Part shown: in pieces, positions 36,752-49,411 of the stretch
How positions within the stretch are numbered: the first letter of the stretch is position 1
Layout of the letters: each line of letters starts with the position of its first letter
Assembly (NCBI GenBank): GCA_947588845.1
Contig: CANQAR010000001.1
Location: forward strand, 62,001-126,000
DNA from: an uncultured Lachnospiraceae bacterium
Lineage (GTDB): Bacteria > Bacillota > Clostridia > Lachnospirales > Lachnospiraceae
Reading direction: 5' to 3'
DNA length: 64,000 bases
Notes under the pieces: model-generated
The model's input: the letters and a program-made list of their open reading frames with translations, nothing else
Databases searched by the model: none
What the model was told of the DNA's origin: nothing
Position numbers and translations under genes: made by a program

Positions 36752-38239
36752 TTATTTTCTGACTTCAACCACAAACAGTGTCGTCCCGTTCCTCTCATTA
36801 AGCACAAAGCTTTCTTTTATTCTGTACTCCGGATGTTTTTTGGTCCCGTCCCTGACAAACGACGGTTCCGAAGAATACAGAACCATCACCGCTTCTGATT
36901 TCAGCAGACTTCCCGCATGATCAAAAAACTTTTCATAAAGTTCCCTGATCCGGGGACGCGGGGTGCTCTGCGTCGCCTGCGGAAATTCCGTGATGATTTC
37001 ATCAAACGGATATTCATGGGTAAAGGCAAAGAAATCCCTGTTAATGTAATTTATGGTCATACCTGCAATCGACGTATTAACCCTGGCTTTCTCTATTGCC
37101 TCGCCAAACGTATCGATCCCGTACATCGTCCTGGCCCTCACGGCATAATTCCGCTCAATCAGCATCGTCCCGACCCCGCAGAATGGGTCGAGAATCTGCG
37201 CATCCTTTTTCAGATAGGGACGGGCAAGCTGCGCTGCAAGCGCCGCGTTGACCGGCGACATGGAAGCTGCCGTATACTCCTTCCGGTAGCGGAATCTGCG
37301 GTCCCTGATCGTAAAAAACTTCACCATGGGAAGATACGTTCCGTCCTTTCTCTGCAGAAGCCGGATCTCCAGCTCATATCCGGACGTACTGTTAATCCAC
37401 ATTCCTCTGGAATGCTGTTCAAAGGCATCTGAAATTCTGCGGATAAAGGTTCCTTTCTTCTCCGGAGAAAGTGTGCTTTTCAGTTCAATGCGATAGCAGA
37501 ACGGAGGTACACCTTCATGAAGATCCTGTACAAGAGAAAGCAGTCTTCCATCCGCCAGAATTTTTCCGGTCTCTTCCGGATCATTTGAAGGGATTGCCAT
37601 TCCCTCAATCGGAAAAAGCAGCTCCCTGTAGGTCCTGACCGGAAGGATGTCTTCCAGGGCAGTTTCTTTTATCCGGATGCCTCCCTGCAGCAGGGTCACC
37701 TTTCCGGCCGGAAACTGTTTCGCGGTCGCCTCCCTCTGACTGCGGTTCACCGTCAGGATCACCGGCTTCCGGCAGTCATATCCGACAAAACGATGCCGGG
37801 CCGGGGTCTCGTACCGCAGCACCATCTGCTGCAGCATGCGGATCTCTTCATTTCTGTGTTTCTTCTCTTCCGCTCCCGGATCTGTTTCCCTGAGAAGCGA
37901 CAGCTGTTTTTTCAGGGTCGGAACATAAGGCTGATAGTCCAGTTTCATCATTGCCTGAAGATAATCCGGCCTGACGAACAGAGTTTCTTCTTTTTTATAG
38001 GCGTCAAAAAGAATCGGAAGCAGATCTTCCGATTCCATTTCGCCCAGAATCAGGGCCGCATTCTTTCTGACCTTCGGATCCGTATGTCCCAGAAGGTCTG
38101 TCAGCTCTGAAAAGTCACCGGCCAGAAGATAGGCAAAGCCGCGTTTCTCCTTTTCATCTGCCAGCGCGCTGCGCAGGGAAATCAGATTCCTGCGGATATC
38201 TTCCCCCGCGCATACTCTTTCATAGTATTCTTTTACCAT
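36752..38239 (-). CDS. SAM-dependent (UPF0020/Trm11-like) methyltransferase with HEAT-like N-terminal region
   Basis: DPFCGVGTMLIERNYAVRARTMYGIDTFGEAIEKARVNTSIAG; N-terminal LTDLLGHTDPKVRKNAALILGEMESEDLLPILFDAYKKEE repeat-like. Confidence 0.8.
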   Translation of the reverse strand: MVKEYYERVCAGEDIRRNLISLRSALADEKEKRGFAYLLAGDFSELTDLLGHTDPKVRKNAALILGEMESEDLLPILFDAYKKEETLFVRPDYLQAMMKLDYQPYVPTLKKQLSLLRETDPGAEEKKHRNEEIRMLQQMVLRYETPARHRFVGYDCRKPVILTVNRSQREATAKQFPAGKVTLLQGGIRIKETALEDILPVRTYRELLFPIEGMAIPSNDPEETGKILADGRLLSLVQDLHEGVPPFCYRIELKSTLSPEKKGTFIRRISDAFEQHSRGMWINSTSGYELEIRLLQRKDGTYLPMVKFFTIRDRRFRYRKEYTAASMSPVNAALAAQLARPYLKKDAQILDPFCGVGTMLIERNYAVRARTMYGIDTFGEAIEKARVNTSIAGMTINYINRDFFAFTHEYPFDEIITEFPQATQSTPRPRIRELYEKFFDHAGSLLKSEAVMVLYSSEPSFVRDGTKKHPEYRIKESFVLNERNGTTLFVVEVRK

Positions 38240-38283
38240 AAAATCCGCCTTTCAGATATTTCTGAGGTAAAAATTTTTCATTT

Positions 38284-39021
38284 TCATGATCCACTGTACT
38301 GAGCTATGTAATTCATGATGTCGTCCTTCATCTGTTCCCATTTGTCCTCATGCTCCACGTAATACAGCGGACATTCCTTTCCTGTCACATCATAATGACG
38401 AATGATGTGATCCCTGTCAATCTGATACTCCGCCGCCAGATACGCTGCCAGCTTCACACAGGACTGATACGTTGCCTCTGTGAACCGCCCCGTCTCATCC
38501 AGGTGACAATTCTCAATCGAGATAGACTCATGATTCATGGAATTGGAAGCGTACGCGATCTCTCCGGGCGGCACACATTCGATGATCTCTCCTTCAAGGC
38601 CAACGACAAAATTCGCGCTCATCGAAGTATCCTGCAGATCCTTGAGACTCTCAAAATAATCATGGTTTTCCTGCGCTGTCGTCTTCGGATTTCCAAGATA
38701 GTGGATCACAATGTAATTAATCGCATCTGTGGCCTCCCCCGGCCTGGAATAATCATTGATCGTCAGATGCTGCACATCGATATCCGGCCTCGGAACAGGG
38801 TTTACATATTCAGGTTCAGGCGGATCCGTCTCGATCTCAATAGTCACCGGCTCTTCCAGAAGGGCATCCACATCAATATCATCTTCCGGAATCATATCCA
38901 GCAAAAACCAGACTGCCAGCCCCGTCAGTATAATTGCCGTCAGCCACACCAGCATGTGTGCAGAATGAAGACGGCGTCTGCTCTTTCCACTTTTCCTGTT
39001 TTTCTTCTTTTCTCTTTTCAT
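38284..39021 (-). CDS. N-acetylmuramoyl-L-alanine amidase (Amidase_2/PGRP fold), membrane anchored
   Basis: NYIVIHYLGNPKTTAQENHDYFESLKDLQDTSMSANFVVGLEGEIIECVPPGEIAYAS; N-terminal TM. Confidence 0.88.
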   Translation of the reverse strand: MKREKKKNRKSGKSRRRLHSAHMLVWLTAIILTGLAVWFLLDMIPEDDIDVDALLEEPVTIEIETDPPEPEYVNPVPRPDIDVQHLTINDYSRPGEATDAINYIVIHYLGNPKTTAQENHDYFESLKDLQDTSMSANFVVGLEGEIIECVPPGEIAYASNSMNHESISIENCHLDETGRFTEATYQSCVKLAAYLAAEYQIDRDHIIRHYDVTGKECPLYYVEHEDKWEQMKDDIMNYIAQYSGS

Positions 39022-39177
39022 CAGCGCTCACACTTTTCTCTGTCAGTTTTATTCCCGCATGGCTTCCGCGCACACGACACATCTGTTAGTATACAACAAA
39101 ACCTCAGATTTGTGTATCCCCTTTTTTGATTCTTTCAATCCATGCATCCCGTTAAATATTTGTCCGCCTATATGGGC

Positions 39178-39228
39178 CTGATCGAGTAAGCGGCAGTTTT
39201 TCCTCCTGCCCGCCTGCGCATAAAATCG
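39178..39228 (-). repeat. Repeat family A, remnant copy A6
   Basis: Reverse complement TTATGCGCAGGCGGGCAGGAGGAAAAACTGCC...; first hairpin missing. Confidence 0.55.
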
Positions 39229-39259
39229 GAAAAATCCGCCGGGATATGTCCCGGCGGAT
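39229..39259 (-). terminator. Terminator of guaB
   Basis: Minus strand ATCCGCCGGGACATATCCCGGCGGAT followed by TTTT. Confidence 0.85.
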
Positions 39260-39313
39260 ACAGCTTTACCGCTCACCGCCTGCCAGGGCGAGCCGCTCCA
39301 TATCTGATATGAC

Positions 39314-40819
<1,506 letters not shown>

Positions 40820-40973
40820 TCAAAACAAGCCTGTCTGATGTTTATCTACTCTAACAAATTCGGTTTTCAATGTCAACCACTGAAATACAAAAAATACAAA
40901 AAGCATGGTTTTTCGGAAATTTTACAGAAACTGACCGCGAGAGACGGACAAAATGCAGTCCCGGGCATACAGG

Positions 40974-41484
40974 CTACATCAGATTTACCTTGCGCGGCGC
41001 AAGCCTGCGCAGATCGCCGAGAACCACCTCGTCAATCTCAACTTTCACCAGCTCCTGCCCTTTCTCCTTGTTCATGACCATGGCATATGCCTTTTTGTTC
41101 GGATCTCCCGAGGTAAAATCCCTCACCCGGATACCGTTTTTGTTCCGATAGCTGTCAAGAGCATGGGATTTCTCCGGAGCAAGGATTTCCAGCTCTTCCA
41201 CATGATACTCCGCCACTCTTTTTCTCTTCTGTCTTGAATAGATCGCATCTATGTCAAGATCGCCGTTCACATACAGATATTCATACTCGACTTCCAGCTT
41301 TGGCATGAGGAAAACGCAGGCCACAATCCCGGCAATTCCCAGCAGCATCAGGGGAATAAAAACCATCCCGGCAAGAAAACCCAAAACAGTCAGAACAATC
41401 AGAACAACCTTGGCCAGCTTGTTCTGCAGCGGCGTTTTTCTCGGAACCAAAATTTCTCTGTACAAATCACTCATCTCTTTATCC
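40974..41484 (-). CDS. Small conserved membrane protein, unknown function
   Basis: MSDLYREILVPRKTPLQNKLAKVVLIVLTVLGFLAGMVFIPLMLLGIAGIVACVF; two TM helices and a soluble C-terminal domain; internal start after the ORF-track start. Confidence 0.75.
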
Positions 41485-41531
41485 TCCACATTGTAATTAT
41501 ATTGTGAACGCGTCCTTATTCCGTTCACTTT

Positions 41532-41585
41532 GTACCGGCCGCGTACCGCGTCAGCAGCTGATTTCCCTGTACGGCCGTGTGCAAT
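41532..41585 (-). repeat. Repeat family A, first-hairpin copy A7
   Basis: Reverse complement CACACGGCCGTACAGGGAAATCAGCTGCTGACGCGGTACGCGGCCGG. Confidence 0.65.
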
Positions 41586-41592
41586 CTCTTGC

Positions 41593-41632
41593 GGCAGACG
41601 GGAAAGTATCCGTTTGCCGCAGTTTTTCTGTC
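41593..41632. terminator. Stem-loop, terminator-like on + strand
   Basis: TTGCGGCAGACGG gaaagtat CCGTTTGCCGCAGTTTTT. Confidence 0.5.
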
Positions 41633-41648
41633 CGGCGTCTCCGTCCGG

Positions 41649-42335
41649 TCACAGACCCAGCAGATAATTGATAAATGCGGCGCACAGTTCCAGATGCTCT
41701 GTACCAGGCACCACCACGGCGTATGCCGCCTGCCCTCCATAGGAATTACCGCGGGCGAGCACCGGCGAGTCCCGGACATCGACCGCAAACCATGTTTCGG
41801 CATTTTCATCGGAATCCGGACCTTCCACCAGGTAATCTTTCCAGGCGGCAAGCTGCTCCCCGCCGTACACAGAGGACAGTTCCTGAAATACATCCGGATC
41901 AGGATAGCTCCGGTAAGCATTTTCATCAAGAATCATGAGATCGATTTCTCCGGCCGCCAGCAGAGCTGTCATCTTCATCTGTCCCGCCATGGAATATTCC
42001 GAAACCTCGTCCGGATTAAAACTCAGCGTTGTATCCACTGTAATCTGGTCATTGGAGCCGATTCCGCCGATATATTCCGCAAACTCCCCGCTGATCAGAT
42101 CAGGATCCGTCTCATAGCTGTTGCAGTTGACCAGGTAGGCGTTAAAGATGCGGTTAAGACGGACATTGTGAACCACCGTAACCACAATGGATATCACAAT
42201 AATCAGAACCACAGCTGCCGCCATCAGTGGCTTGTAATAATCCCAGATATAGCCAAGCCTTTGTCCCCAGGTGAGGGAGGAAAGCTTTTTCAGCTCGTCT
42301 TTTATCGTCTCCTTCAAAGATTTCTCATAATCCAT
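41649..42335 (-). CDS. Membrane-anchored protein with putative solute-binding-like extracytoplasmic region, unknown function
   Basis: Single N-terminal TM (PLMAAAVVLIIVISIVVTVV) then soluble domain; C-terminal AYAVVVPGTEHLELCAAFINYLLGL. Confidence 0.7.
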   Translation of the reverse strand: MDYEKSLKETIKDELKKLSSLTWGQRLGYIWDYYKPLMAAAVVLIIVISIVVTVVHNVRLNRIFNAYLVNCNSYETDPDLISGEFAEYIGGIGSNDQITVDTTLSFNPDEVSEYSMAGQMKMTALLAAGEIDLMILDENAYRSYPDPDVFQELSSVYGGEQLAAWKDYLVEGPDSDENAETWFAVDVRDSPVLARGNSYGGQAAYAVVVPGTEHLELCAAFINYLLGL

Positions 42336-42418
42336 ACAGTTCTTCCTGCTCTCCTTTGTAAATAGTTCAGAATTCAGACTGTGCGAGTTAAAATTCTGTT
42401 AAATATTCTAACACAAAA

Positions 42419-42446
42419 GAGGGTAAACGTCTATCCGTTTACCCTC
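42419..42446 (-). terminator. Terminator of groESL operon
   Basis: GAGGGTAAACgtctatccGTTTACCCTC just downstream of groEL. Confidence 0.8.
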
Positions 42447-42479
42447 AGTTTATATATTTTTAATTTTACATTTCCGGTT

Positions 42480-44177
<1,698 letters not shown>

Positions 44178-44260
44178 TCATCCGCCGATTTATCTGACAT
44201 TTCCTGCTGACCTGTACAGCGCGCTGTGTGCGCCCTCAGACAGAAAAATGTTTTCCATGC

Positions 44261-44545
44261 TTATTCCACAATCGCAAGGATATCGGACTGTTTTACAATG
44301 ATATATTCCTCGTCGCCAAGTTTTACTTCATTGCCTGAATATTTGGAGTAGATTACCTTATCTCCGACTTTTACCTGCATTGTGACTTCTTTTCCGTCTA
44401 CCATTCCGCCCGGTCCTACCGCGATTACTTCTGCTTCCTGCGGCTTTTCCTGTGATTTGCTGGTCAGGATAATGCCCGACTTTGTCGTCTCTTCTGCAGC
44501 TCCCTGTTTCAGTACAACACGGTCTCCTAATGGTACTAACTTCAT
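44261..44545 (-). CDS. groES: Co-chaperonin GroES
   Basis: [46 protein letters not shown]. Confidence 0.98.
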   Translation of the reverse strand: MKLVPLGDRVVLKQGAAEETTKSGIILTSKSQEKPQEAEVIAVGPGGMVDGKEVTMQVKVGDKVIYSKYSGNEVKLGDEEYIIVKQSDILAIVE

Positions 44546-44633
44546 ATCTGATTCCTCCTTCGATGACTTTCTCTCCATTTGATTTCCGCGGACAGCGCAT
44601 CGTCACACGCCTGCAGCGGAGTTATTTGACTTA

Positions 44634-44660
44634 TTAGCACTCACTTGGTTTGAGTGCTAA
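44634..44660 (-). promoter_or_regulatory. CIRCE element (HrcA operator)
   Basis: Perfect TTAGCACTC-N9-GAGTGCTAA. Confidence 0.98.
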
Positions 44661-44671
44661 CCATCATCCTT

Positions 44672-44700
44672 ATATTAGTTAAAATATGTAAATTATGCAA
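44672..44700 (-). promoter_or_regulatory. Probable groES promoter
   Basis: Minus strand TTGCAT - 17 nt - TAATAT just upstream of CIRCE. Confidence 0.6.
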
Positions 44701-44945
44701 CTTCTATTACTCGGATTTATTCCTGTATATCTTTTGCTTTTTTCTTATTACTCTTTTTTTCTCTGTTTATCTTAATTTTTCTCATTATTTCATTTTTTAA
44801 TGTCAGGGGCAGAAGGTCATGTATTCCATGTTCATTCTATAGGGAACGACAAAACGATTTTCGTTTTGCTCGCTCCCTGCGCCGAATTTATGCCGCCCAA
44901 GCGGCATTTTTCCACTTCAAATTCGTGCGCATCTCCCCCACAGCG

Positions 44946-44977
44946 GCAAAAATGCCGTACCTTTCCGGTACGGCATT
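44946..44977 (-). terminator. Terminator of codY
   Basis: Minus strand AATGCCGTACCGGAAAGGTACGGCATTTTTG. Confidence 0.85.
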
Positions 44978-45011
44978 CTTCCCGCGGCGCTGCTTCTGGC
45001 AGACCGCGCGG

Positions 45012-45797
45012 CTAACCGATATTCTTTTCTTTCCGCAGATGTTCAAGTTCCTCAAACACGACGTCATTCAATACTTTTATGTAAGTTCCTTTCATTCCGG
45101 AAGACCGCGATTCGATCACGCCCGCGCTCTCAAACTTGCGCAGGGCATTGACGATCACGGATCTTGTAATACCGACACGGTCCGCAATCTTACTCGCTAC
45201 AAGAATCCCCTCTGATCCGTCTAATTCGTCGAAAATATGGATAACGGCCGCCAGCTCAGAGAATGACAGGGTACTGATCGCCGACTTGACAATCTGAACC
45301 TTCCGGTTCTCCTCTGCGTTCTCCTCATTCACCGAGCGCATCATCTCCAGTCCGACCACGGTCGTCCCGTATTCGCTTAATATAATATCATCGATTTCAT
45401 ACTGACTTCCGTTCTTGTACATGAACACCGTTCCGAGGCGCTCCCCGGCGATATCAATCGGATTGATGATTGCCTGATACTGTCGGATATTCTCACCTTC
45501 AAACCCAAGCGTCTGAAGATTTACATTCTCCTTTGTGGAGAGAACGCCAAGAAGTCTTTCATTCAGCAGCGGGTCAATATGACCTCCTACATTGTCGGAG
45601 ATCAGCTCCCTGATTTCCTCCACACCATCGCATAAACCAACACCAAGCACTTTCCCCTTACGGCTGATTACGAGAATATTCGAATTCAGAATGCCCGTCA
45701 ACACGTCGCAGATGTCATTAAACACCACTTTGCTGGTATTGTTGTTATGCAGAAGCTGATTTATTTTCCTTGTCTTATCCAGCAACTGTACACTCAT
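45012..45797 (-). CDS. codY: GTP-sensing pleiotropic transcriptional regulator CodY
   Basis: MSVQLLDKTRKINQLLHNNNTSKVVFNDICDVLTGILNSNILVISRKGKVLGVG; C-terminal HTH IADRVGITRSVIVNALRKFESAGVIESRSSGMKGTYIKVLN. RBS ggaggttttgtg. Confidence 0.98.
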   Translation of the reverse strand: MSVQLLDKTRKINQLLHNNNTSKVVFNDICDVLTGILNSNILVISRKGKVLGVGLCDGVEEIRELISDNVGGHIDPLLNERLLGVLSTKENVNLQTLGFEGENIRQYQAIINPIDIAGERLGTVFMYKNGSQYEIDDIILSEYGTTVVGLEMMRSVNEENAEENRKVQIVKSAISTLSFSELAAVIHIFDELDGSEGILVASKIADRVGITRSVIVNALRKFESAGVIESRSSGMKGTYIKVLNDVVFEELEHLRKEKNIG

Positions 45798-45907
45798 CAC
45801 AAAACCTCCTATACGCATCACGCTGCAACTGTCCATCCATCCGCCCAGTCACAAAATCACGCGCATGGGCTTTGCAATAAACATCCTTACAGATAGATTT
45901 CCTCCTT

Positions 45908-45936
45908 ATCTTAGCATACTGTTTTCAGAAAATCAA
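45908..45936 (-). promoter_or_regulatory. Probable codY promoter overlapping a CodY-box-like palindrome
   Basis: Minus strand TTGATT - 17 nt - TAAGAT; the spacer holds TTTTCTGAAAA (box at 45920-45934). Confidence 0.6.
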
Positions 45937-46017
45937 TGAATATTACGCCATATTATATTATATAAAACACATTAAGGCATGGCGGGCGAAACGCGTGCAT
46001 CCTGTTTCCGCCCGTTT

Positions 46018-48093
46018 TCAGGCCGGCTCATTTTTGACCGTCACATATCCGCAGGAAGCGTCAGCACAGACGATCTTATTGCCTTTCTCTACCATATAGC
46101 CTCCGCATTGCGGGCATTTCTGCAGCACCGGCTTCTGCCAGGACATGAACCCGCAGTCCGGCGCCGCCTCGCAGCCATAATACTTTCTCCCTTTCTTCGT
46201 CTTGCGGATCACCAGTTCTTTGCCGCAGAGCGGACAGGGAACCCCGATCTTTTCCAGATACGGTTTTGTGTTCCTGCATTCCGGAAAACCGGGGCAGGCA
46301 AGAAATTTCCCGTGCGGTCCGTATTTAATCACCATGTTCCTGCCGCATTCTTCGCAGACGACATCCGTCTCTTCATCCTCAATTTTGACTTTCTCCAGAG
46401 TCTGCTCCGCTTCATCCACCGCCTGCGCCAGATCCGGATAAAAATTCTCGACGACCGTCTTCCACGGAATCACGCCTTCCTCAATGGAATCAAGAAGCGA
46501 TTCCATATTTGCGGTAAAAGTAACGTCCACAATGCCTGGAAATGCCTCTTTCATTATATGATTGACAATTTCGCCCAGTTCTGTCATATACAGATTCCGG
46601 TTCTCCTTTGCCACATAGCGCCTCGCTATGATCGTTGTGATTGTCGGCGCATAGGTGCTGGGACGGCCGATTCCCTGTTCCTCGAGCGCCTTCACAAGCG
46701 AAGCCTCCGTGAAATGAGCGGGCGGCTGCGTGAAATGCTGCCTGCTGTCAAAGTCAGTCAGCTTCAGTTTCATGCCTTTCTCAAGCAGAATGCCCGGAAC
46801 ATCGGCTTCCTCTTTTTCCTCGCCGCTTTCTGTATAAACTGACATAAATCCATCAAACATAATATGCGACGCAGAGATCTGAAAATAATATTCTCCAGCT
46901 TTGATTTTGACCGTCATCGTTTCGTAGCGCGCAGGAGCCATCTGGCTTGCCACGAATCTTTTCCAGATCAGCTGATACAGTTTGAACTGCTCCCGGCTCA
47001 GGGATTCTTTCACAATCGCCGGAAGTCTTCTGACATCCGAGGGACGGATCGCCTCATGTGCATCCTGAATCCTCTTTCCGTTCTCTTTTTTCCGGCTCCC
47101 CTCCCCGGGCAGGTACTTCTCCCCGTACTGTTCGGTGATATACGCGGCTGCGGCCTCCTGCGCTTCCTCCGAGACTCGGGTGGAGTCAGTACGCAGATAG
47201 GTGATCAGTCCAACCGTTCCGCCCTCTTTCAACTCAACTCCTTCGTACAGCTGCTGTGCGATCCGCATCGTCTTCTGCGTGGAAAAATTCAGCACATTCG
47301 CGGCTTCCTGCTGGAGAGTGCTCGTGGTAAACGGCAGCGGCTGTTTTTTCTGCCGTTCTCCTCTCTTCACATCGTCCACGACAAAGCTTTCTTCAGAGAG
47401 CTCCTGTATGATCTGATCCATCTGTTCTTTGGAAGTGACGGCAGTCTTTTTGTCTTTCCCGTAAAATCTGGCCGTCAAAGGCTTTTTTTCTCCCTCCGGA
47501 CAAAGAAGCGCGTCCAGCGTCCAGTATTCCTGCGGGATAAACGCGCTGATTTCGTCTTCCCGGTCGCCGATCATCCGAAGCGCGACCGACTGCACACGCC
47601 CGGCGCTCAGTCCCCGCTTCACTTTCTCCCAGAGAAGCGGACTGATCTTGTAGCCCACCATGCGGTCCAGAATTCTTCTGGTCTGCTGTGCGTCGACAAG
47701 ATTCATGTCAATCTGACGTGCGTGCTTCAGAGACTCCTTGACCGCGCTTTTTGTGATCTCATTGAACGTAATCCGGTTCTGCTTCTCAGGTTCAAGCTTC
47801 AGCGCTTCCGCAAGATGCCAGGATATGGCCTCTCCCTCGCGGTCGGGGTCCGTCGCCAGGTAGACCTTATCCGCCTTTTTCCCCGCTTTTCGCAGCGCTG
47901 CCAGAATATCCCCTTTCCCTCTTATCGTGATATATTTCGGTTCATATCCGTGCTCTATATCGATTCCCATGCGACTCTTCGGCAAATCCCGCACATGCCC
48001 GTTCGAAGCAAGTACCTCATAGTTGGAGCCGAGGAATTTCTTAATCGTTTTGACTTTGGCAGGTGATTCAACAATGACTAAATACTTTGACAT
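46018..48093 (-). CDS. topA: Type I DNA topoisomerase
   Basis: MSKYLVIVESPAKVKTIKKFLGSNYEVLASNGHVRDLP; LITYLRTDSTRVSEEA; C-terminal Cys4 zinc fingers. Confidence 0.99.
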   Translation of the reverse strand: MSKYLVIVESPAKVKTIKKFLGSNYEVLASNGHVRDLPKSRMGIDIEHGYEPKYITIRGKGDILAALRKAGKKADKVYLATDPDREGEAISWHLAEALKLEPEKQNRITFNEITKSAVKESLKHARQIDMNLVDAQQTRRILDRMVGYKISPLLWEKVKRGLSAGRVQSVALRMIGDREDEISAFIPQEYWTLDALLCPEGEKKPLTARFYGKDKKTAVTSKEQMDQIIQELSEESFVVDDVKRGERQKKQPLPFTTSTLQQEAANVLNFSTQKTMRIAQQLYEGVELKEGGTVGLITYLRTDSTRVSEEAQEAAAAYITEQYGEKYLPGEGSRKKENGKRIQDAHEAIRPSDVRRLPAIVKESLSREQFKLYQLIWKRFVASQMAPARYETMTVKIKAGEYYFQISASHIMFDGFMSVYTESGEEKEEADVPGILLEKGMKLKLTDFDSRQHFTQPPAHFTEASLVKALEEQGIGRPSTYAPTITTIIARRYVAKENRNLYMTELGEIVNHIMKEAFPGIVDVTFTANMESLLDSIEEGVIPWKTVVENFYPDLAQAVDEAEQTLEKVKIEDEETDVVCEECGRNMVIKYGPHGKFLACPGFPECRNTKPYLEKIGVPCPLCGKELVIRKTKKGRKYYGCEAAPDCGFMSWQKPVLQKCPQCGGYMVEKGNKIVCADASCGYVTVKNEPA

Positions 48094-48148
48094 AACGGTA
48101 CCCTCCCGTGAAAAGCACGGCGGACCTCCTTGCTCTGCCCTTGCCGTG

Positions 48149-49411
48149 TCAGTTCACTTTCGCGTAATAATTCTTTGCAGTTTCCCTTGCAAGTCCGTCA
48201 AGCTCCAGTCTCAGAAGAATCTCCCCGAGTTCGGAAAAGGACAATCCTGTGTCCGACTGAAGGTCGCTCAGACTGCGGGCATGCAAATCGAGATTACTAT
48301 ACACCAATTTTTCGGAGGGTGCAAGTGTCAGCTCCATTGAAATTTCCGCTTTTTCCTTCCCTGATACGCCAAAAATAATCTCTCTGAGATGTTTTACAGA
48401 CAGAAAGATACCTGCTCCCTGAAAAATCAACTCATTGCAGCCTTCGCTTAATTCATCCCCGATCCTTCCCGGAACCGCATACACATCCCTGTTCTGTTCT
48501 GCAGCATAGTCAGCCGTGATCAGGGAGCCGCTTCTCTTTCTGGCCTCAACTACAATTACCGCATCCGCAAGCCCGCTGATCAGACGGTTTCTCACAGGAA
48601 AATGTGTCCGCAGCGGAGCGGCGTCCGGAGGAAATTCCGAGATGATTCCTCCCTGCTGTTCCAGCCGTTCAAAAAGAAGCCGGTTCCCGGAAGGATATAT
48701 TTTCCCGGCTCCGCATCCAAGTACGCCAAAGCTGAGCCCTCCGCTTTCCAGGGCCATCATCTGCGCAGTCCCGTCAATCCCATAGGCCGCCCCGCTGACA
48801 AGCTGACCGCCGCAGACAGCTGTCATGCGCGCAATCTGTTCCGCGGTCTCTCTGCCGTAACGCGTGCACATTCGCGCTCCCACCACCGCAACCGAGCGTC
48901 TGTCCTCTTCCGGCAGCCTTCCTTTATAAAAAAGACCGTTCGGAGCGTTTTCTATTGTCAGAAGGCGCTGCGGATACCTGTCATTCATCCGGCTGACAAA
49001 CTGTATCTTTCTTTTCTGCAGTTCATCGGCAAACTGCTCCGGAGATCTGTCCTTTTTAAATTGTCTTACCTTTTCAATCCACCGCCATCCCTGTTTTTCC
49101 AGCGCTTCCAGGCTTTTTCCGGACGCTTCCCACACCGCCCGCGGATCCTGGTACTGTTCCAGCAGCATTTTCTGATGCGGCAGATACAGCCCCGGAATTC
49201 CGCAGAACCATGCCCAGTATATTTCCCCGCGCTCCGTTCTGCCCGTTTTTTTGTCCGCCGCTCTGTTCTCTTTCCTTTCCTCCGTCCTTGTCCTCTTTTC
49301 CGATGGCAGACTGTTTTCTTCTGTTTTTCTTTTCTCTGCGTCTCCTGTCACATGATCCTCCTGTTCCCTGACAATTCTGTTATTCTTCCGGCCGGTAACA
49401 GACAGCCTCAC
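48149..49411 (-). CDS. dprA: DNA-processing protein DprA
   Basis: VAVVGARMCTRYGRETAEQIARM...LVSGAAYGIDGTAQMMALESGG...VVEARKRSGSLITADYAAEQNRDVYAVPG. Confidence 0.95.
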   Translation of the reverse strand: MRLSVTGRKNNRIVREQEDHVTGDAEKRKTEENSLPSEKRTRTEERKENRAADKKTGRTERGEIYWAWFCGIPGLYLPHQKMLLEQYQDPRAVWEASGKSLEALEKQGWRWIEKVRQFKKDRSPEQFADELQKRKIQFVSRMNDRYPQRLLTIENAPNGLFYKGRLPEEDRRSVAVVGARMCTRYGRETAEQIARMTAVCGGQLVSGAAYGIDGTAQMMALESGGLSFGVLGCGAGKIYPSGNRLLFERLEQQGGIISEFPPDAAPLRTHFPVRNRLISGLADAVIVVEARKRSGSLITADYAAEQNRDVYAVPGRIGDELSEGCNELIFQGAGIFLSVKHLREIIFGVSGKEKAEISMELTLAPSEKLVYSNLDLHARSLSDLQSDTGLSFSELGEILLRLELDGLARETAKNYYAKVN

